Assembly: GCF_000427405.1 (NCBI RefSeq)
Contig: NZ_KE386491.1
Span: forward strand, 1,037,001 to 1,101,000
DNA: 64,000 nt
Reading direction: 5' to 3'
Source: Flectobacillus major DSM 103
Lineage (GTDB): Bacteria > Bacteroidota > Bacteroidia > Cytophagales > Spirosomataceae
The translations under genes were made by a program, and so were the position numbers. The notes beneath the pieces were generated by a model. It saw nothing but the letters and a program-made list of their open reading frames with translations, searched no databases and had not been told where the DNA came from. This document shows positions 62,104 through 64,000 of the stretch, one piece after another. Position 1 is the first letter of the stretch; each line of letters opens with the position of its first letter.

Positions 62104-62111
62104 TAGCTTTG
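62104..62111 (+). promoter_or_regulatory. -7 promoter box candidate for the LacI gene
   Basis: TAGCTTTG matches TAnnTTTG exactly, 78 bases before the LacI start and 20 bases after the last operator copy, so binding there would cover the -33 region. Confidence 0.45.
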
Positions 62112-62188
62112 TAACAGAATAGCGATGTGGTTTTGGAGAGAAACAAGAAGGGCTATTTCCTGAAAAATGACACTTTATTATTGACCCA

Positions 62189-63202
62189 ATGGCACAGAAT
62201 CAAACTACCATGAAAGAATTAGCCAAACGCCTAGGAACGTCTGTTTCTACGGTTTCGAGGGCTTTGCAGAATCACCCGCGTATTGGTATTAGGATGAAAG
62301 AACAGGTACTAAAACTGGCTCAGGAGTTGAATTATGTGCCCAATTCAACGGCTATTAACCTGAAAAAACAACAGACGTTTCATGTTGGGGTAGTTTTACC
62401 ATTTTTGACAGAACAGTTTTTTTCACTGGCAATTACAGGAATAGAAGACATCCTCTTTGAAAAAGGCTTTAGAGTAATACTTCAGCAGTCAAGAAATAGT
62501 TTTGAAAGGGAAAATTTGGCGATTAAATCGTTGGTCAAGCATGGGGTTGATGGTATCATTGTATCGGTTACGTCTGAAACGTATCGTACCGAACATTTCT
62601 TGGATGTCAACAAACACGGTATACCTATTGTTTTTTTTGATAGGGTTATTCGTAATTTGCCCAATAGTTGTGTGTATTCCGATATTATGGTTGGAGCTTT
62701 TGAAGCGGTAGAGTTTTTGTTATCAAAGGGGCTTAGTAAAATAGCGTTGCTCAATGGCCCCAATACTTTATATGCTACCGACGAGCGTTTTCAGGGATAT
62801 GTGGAGGCTTTGAGGAAGCACCAAATTCCTATTTTGCCACAGTATATCAAAGGGGGCGACCTAACCAAGGAAGATACTGTCTTGAAAATGCAAGAATTGT
62901 TGAATCTGCCCGAGCCTCCGCAGGCGGTATTGGCCTTTCACGATTATGTTGCTATGGATGCTATGCAGGTATGCCGACAAAATGGCCTGACGATTAACCA
63001 AGATATTTATTTTGTGAGTTTTTCTAATCTTACTTTTTGTAATTATTTAGAGCAACCTCCTATTGCTAGTATTGAACAGTTTCCGTATGAAATGGGAGCA
63101 AAGGCTGCCCAATTATTGATGGCGGCTATGAAAGCTCCCCAAACTTATATCCGTGAGGAGGTAATTATCAAATCAAAGCTTATTGTGAGAGGGGGAGGTT
63201 AG
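62189..63202 (+). CDS. LacI-family transcriptional regulator
   Basis: The 337-residue protein has the LacI helix-turn-helix at its start (TMKELAKRLGTSVSTVSRAL, hinge LNYVPNSTAINL) and a periplasmic-binding-protein-like effector domain from about residue 63 (VGVVLPFLTEQFFSLAITGI, VFFDRVIRNLP, VYSDIMVGAFEAVEFLLSKG, RFQGYVEALRKH). The effector would be a sugar or sugar phosphate. The divergent GHMP kinase/nucleotidyltransferase/GH109-like genes are the natural targets, and tandem repeats sit in the shared spacer. A long hairpin closes the gene downstream. Confidence 0.95.
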   Translation: MAQNQTTMKELAKRLGTSVSTVSRALQNHPRIGIRMKEQVLKLAQELNYVPNSTAINLKKQQTFHVGVVLPFLTEQFFSLAITGIEDILFEKGFRVILQQSRNSFERENLAIKSLVKHGVDGIIVSVTSETYRTEHFLDVNKHGIPIVFFDRVIRNLPNSCVYSDIMVGAFEAVEFLLSKGLSKIALLNGPNTLYATDERFQGYVEALRKHQIPILPQYIKGGDLTKEDTVLKMQELLNLPEPPQAVLAFHDYVAMDAMQVCRQNGLTINQDIYFVSFSNLTFCNYLEQPPIASIEQFPYEMGAKAAQLLMAAMKAPQTYIREEVIIKSKLIVRGGG

Positions 63203-63290
63203 CTGTATTTGAAAGGATTAATTATTTGATAGTGAGTTGTTTGTGTGTGTTTTTGGGTTGTAATAAGTTATGAGTTTAATGATTGGGTTA

Positions 63291-63334
63291 TTTTCCTATT
63301 AGCGGGCTAATTTATTCTTCAACTAATAGGAAAA
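63291..63334. terminator. perfect 12-bp inverted repeat, terminator candidate
   Basis: TTTTCCTATTAG (63291-63302) pairs with CTAATAGGAAAA (63323-63334), with a 20-base loop, between the convergent LacI gene and the hypothetical gene at the window end. The loop is long for an intrinsic terminator. Confidence 0.55.
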
Positions 63335-63462
63335 TGTATATCTCAAACGACAAGCCCGAAGAGCTTACCACCCTAAAATCAGTCGCACCAGTTTCAAAAA
63401 AGGAAAGGTAATTATTAGGTGTAACATCTTAATCAGTTCTCAATGAATGAAATCACTAAATA

Positions 63463-63987
63463 TTACTCGCCATGTTGTTCAAACAAAAACGTAATCTCAT
63501 TATTAGGGAGTTTGTAGACCAACTGCACATATTTAGCATTTTTGAATATTGGCACAAACACATCGCCACGCAAAGAAGTATGTGCTGATAAGGTATTGCT
63601 ATTAAAGCCTTGTTCCGACCACGTTCGGCGTTCATTGTGAAGCCTATCCATATTGCTGTAATAGTTTTCGTGGTCGATAATTCTTTTTACGCTAGCAAAT
63701 TGCACCATAGCATTGCCCAGTTCCATACCTGTTGAATATCGATCATGACGAGACGACCTGCCACTCGACGAGGCCATAGCTACAATACCCCCAATAAATA
63801 ACACAGTATTCAGTACTTTGGCTTGTTTGAGTTTTTTGTCTTGTAGTGCCATCTGATAATTGGTATCATTCATTTTTTCTCGTGGTTCTACTCCCTCCAG
63901 CACAATAGGACTAATGCTATCGGCCATAATAGGACTCATATTTTCGTTGAGTGGGATAAGTTGAAAATGAGTGGGAGATGTAAACAT
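63463..63987 (-). CDS. hypothetical protein, possibly truncated at the window end
   Basis: 174 codons are visible from the ATG at 63987, but the frame stays open to the window end, so the true start may be outside. The visible part has one hydrophobic segment (about 57-72, VLNTVLFIGGIVAMASS), a Ser/Arg-rich link, and a C-terminal part with THTSLRG-like and NAKYVQLVYKLPNNEITFLFEQ beta strands. I recognise no family. The pattern, with a membrane segment and a beta-rich end, may be a small envelope protein. Confidence 0.55.
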   Translation of the reverse strand: MFTSPTHFQLIPLNENMSPIMADSISPIVLEGVEPREKMNDTNYQMALQDKKLKQAKVLNTVLFIGGIVAMASSSGRSSRHDRYSTGMELGNAMVQFASVKRIIDHENYYSNMDRLHNERRTWSEQGFNSNTLSAHTSLRGDVFVPIFKNAKYVQLVYKLPNNEITFLFEQHGE

Positions 63988-64000
63988 ATCTTTGCTCGAA

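Noticed and set aside
1-64000. CRISPR arrays, tRNA or rRNA genes and complete insertion sequences
   Set aside because: No regularly spaced direct repeats, no tRNA-like TpsiC/anticodon pattern and no transposase-like protein were found by eye on either strand.

Overview
The window looks like chromosome of a free-living Bacteroidota bacterium, most likely from the Cytophagales (Flectobacillus/Arcicella/Emticicia-like; the genus is an inference). The reasons are a SusC/SusD outer-membrane pair, AT-rich DNA, mostly poor Shine-Dalgarno sites, several matches to the Bacteroidota -7 promoter box TAnnTTTG, and many proteins that read like members of this phylum. No tRNA, rRNA, CRISPR array or complete insertion sequence was seen.

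Layout. 1-4.2 kb: end of a beta-carbonic anhydrase, a three-gene run (5'-nucleotidase, MFS permease, Nudix hydrolase), a glyoxalase-like protein and a DeoR regulator. 4.7-14 kb: a signalling island with three histidine kinases, a sigma-54 activator, two stand-alone receivers and rpoN itself. 14.3-14.7 kb: a gene-free stretch that looks like a structured non-coding RNA. 14.7-16.4 kb: an ECF sigma factor operon with a membrane anti-sigma-like protein and a Spy-like periplasmic protein. 16.5-19.9 kb: a split transketolase whose two subunit genes are separated by an ATPase gene and a frameshifted TOPRIM/DUF4276-like gene, which resembles a decayed or misread defence cassette. 20-34.7 kb: housekeeping and envelope genes (Bcp peroxiredoxin, M23 and M48 peptidases, FAH-family hydrolase, sucC, SusC/SusD, an ABC ATPase, a zinc-ribbon membrane protein, a phosphotransferase). 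35-40 kb: a DabA/DabB inorganic carbon uptake pair. 40.2-55.6 kb: a large surface-polysaccharide region with two opposing blocks of glycosyltransferases, a polymerase/ligase, acyl- and acetyltransferases and a WecA/MraY-type initiating transferase. 55.8-63 kb: a queuosine-precursor transporter, an aminotransferase, and a LacI-controlled sugar set (GH109-like oxidoreductase, nucleotidyltransferase, GHMP kinase).

How the parts fit. The kinase/NtrC/rpoN group could form one sensory output using sigma-54. The DabAB pair and carbonic anhydrase both serve CO2/bicarbonate handling in what is probably a heterotroph. The glycan region can build, modify and polymerise a lipid-linked polysaccharide. Most convergent gene ends are closed by strong hairpins, several of which overlap stop codons. 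Two intergenic spacers 31 kb apart share a repeat with inverted ends.

The observations most worth checking are the ATPase/TOPRIM pair inside the transketolase locus, the candidate RNA at about 14341-14706, the dispersed repeat, and the tandem operator in front of the LacI gene.
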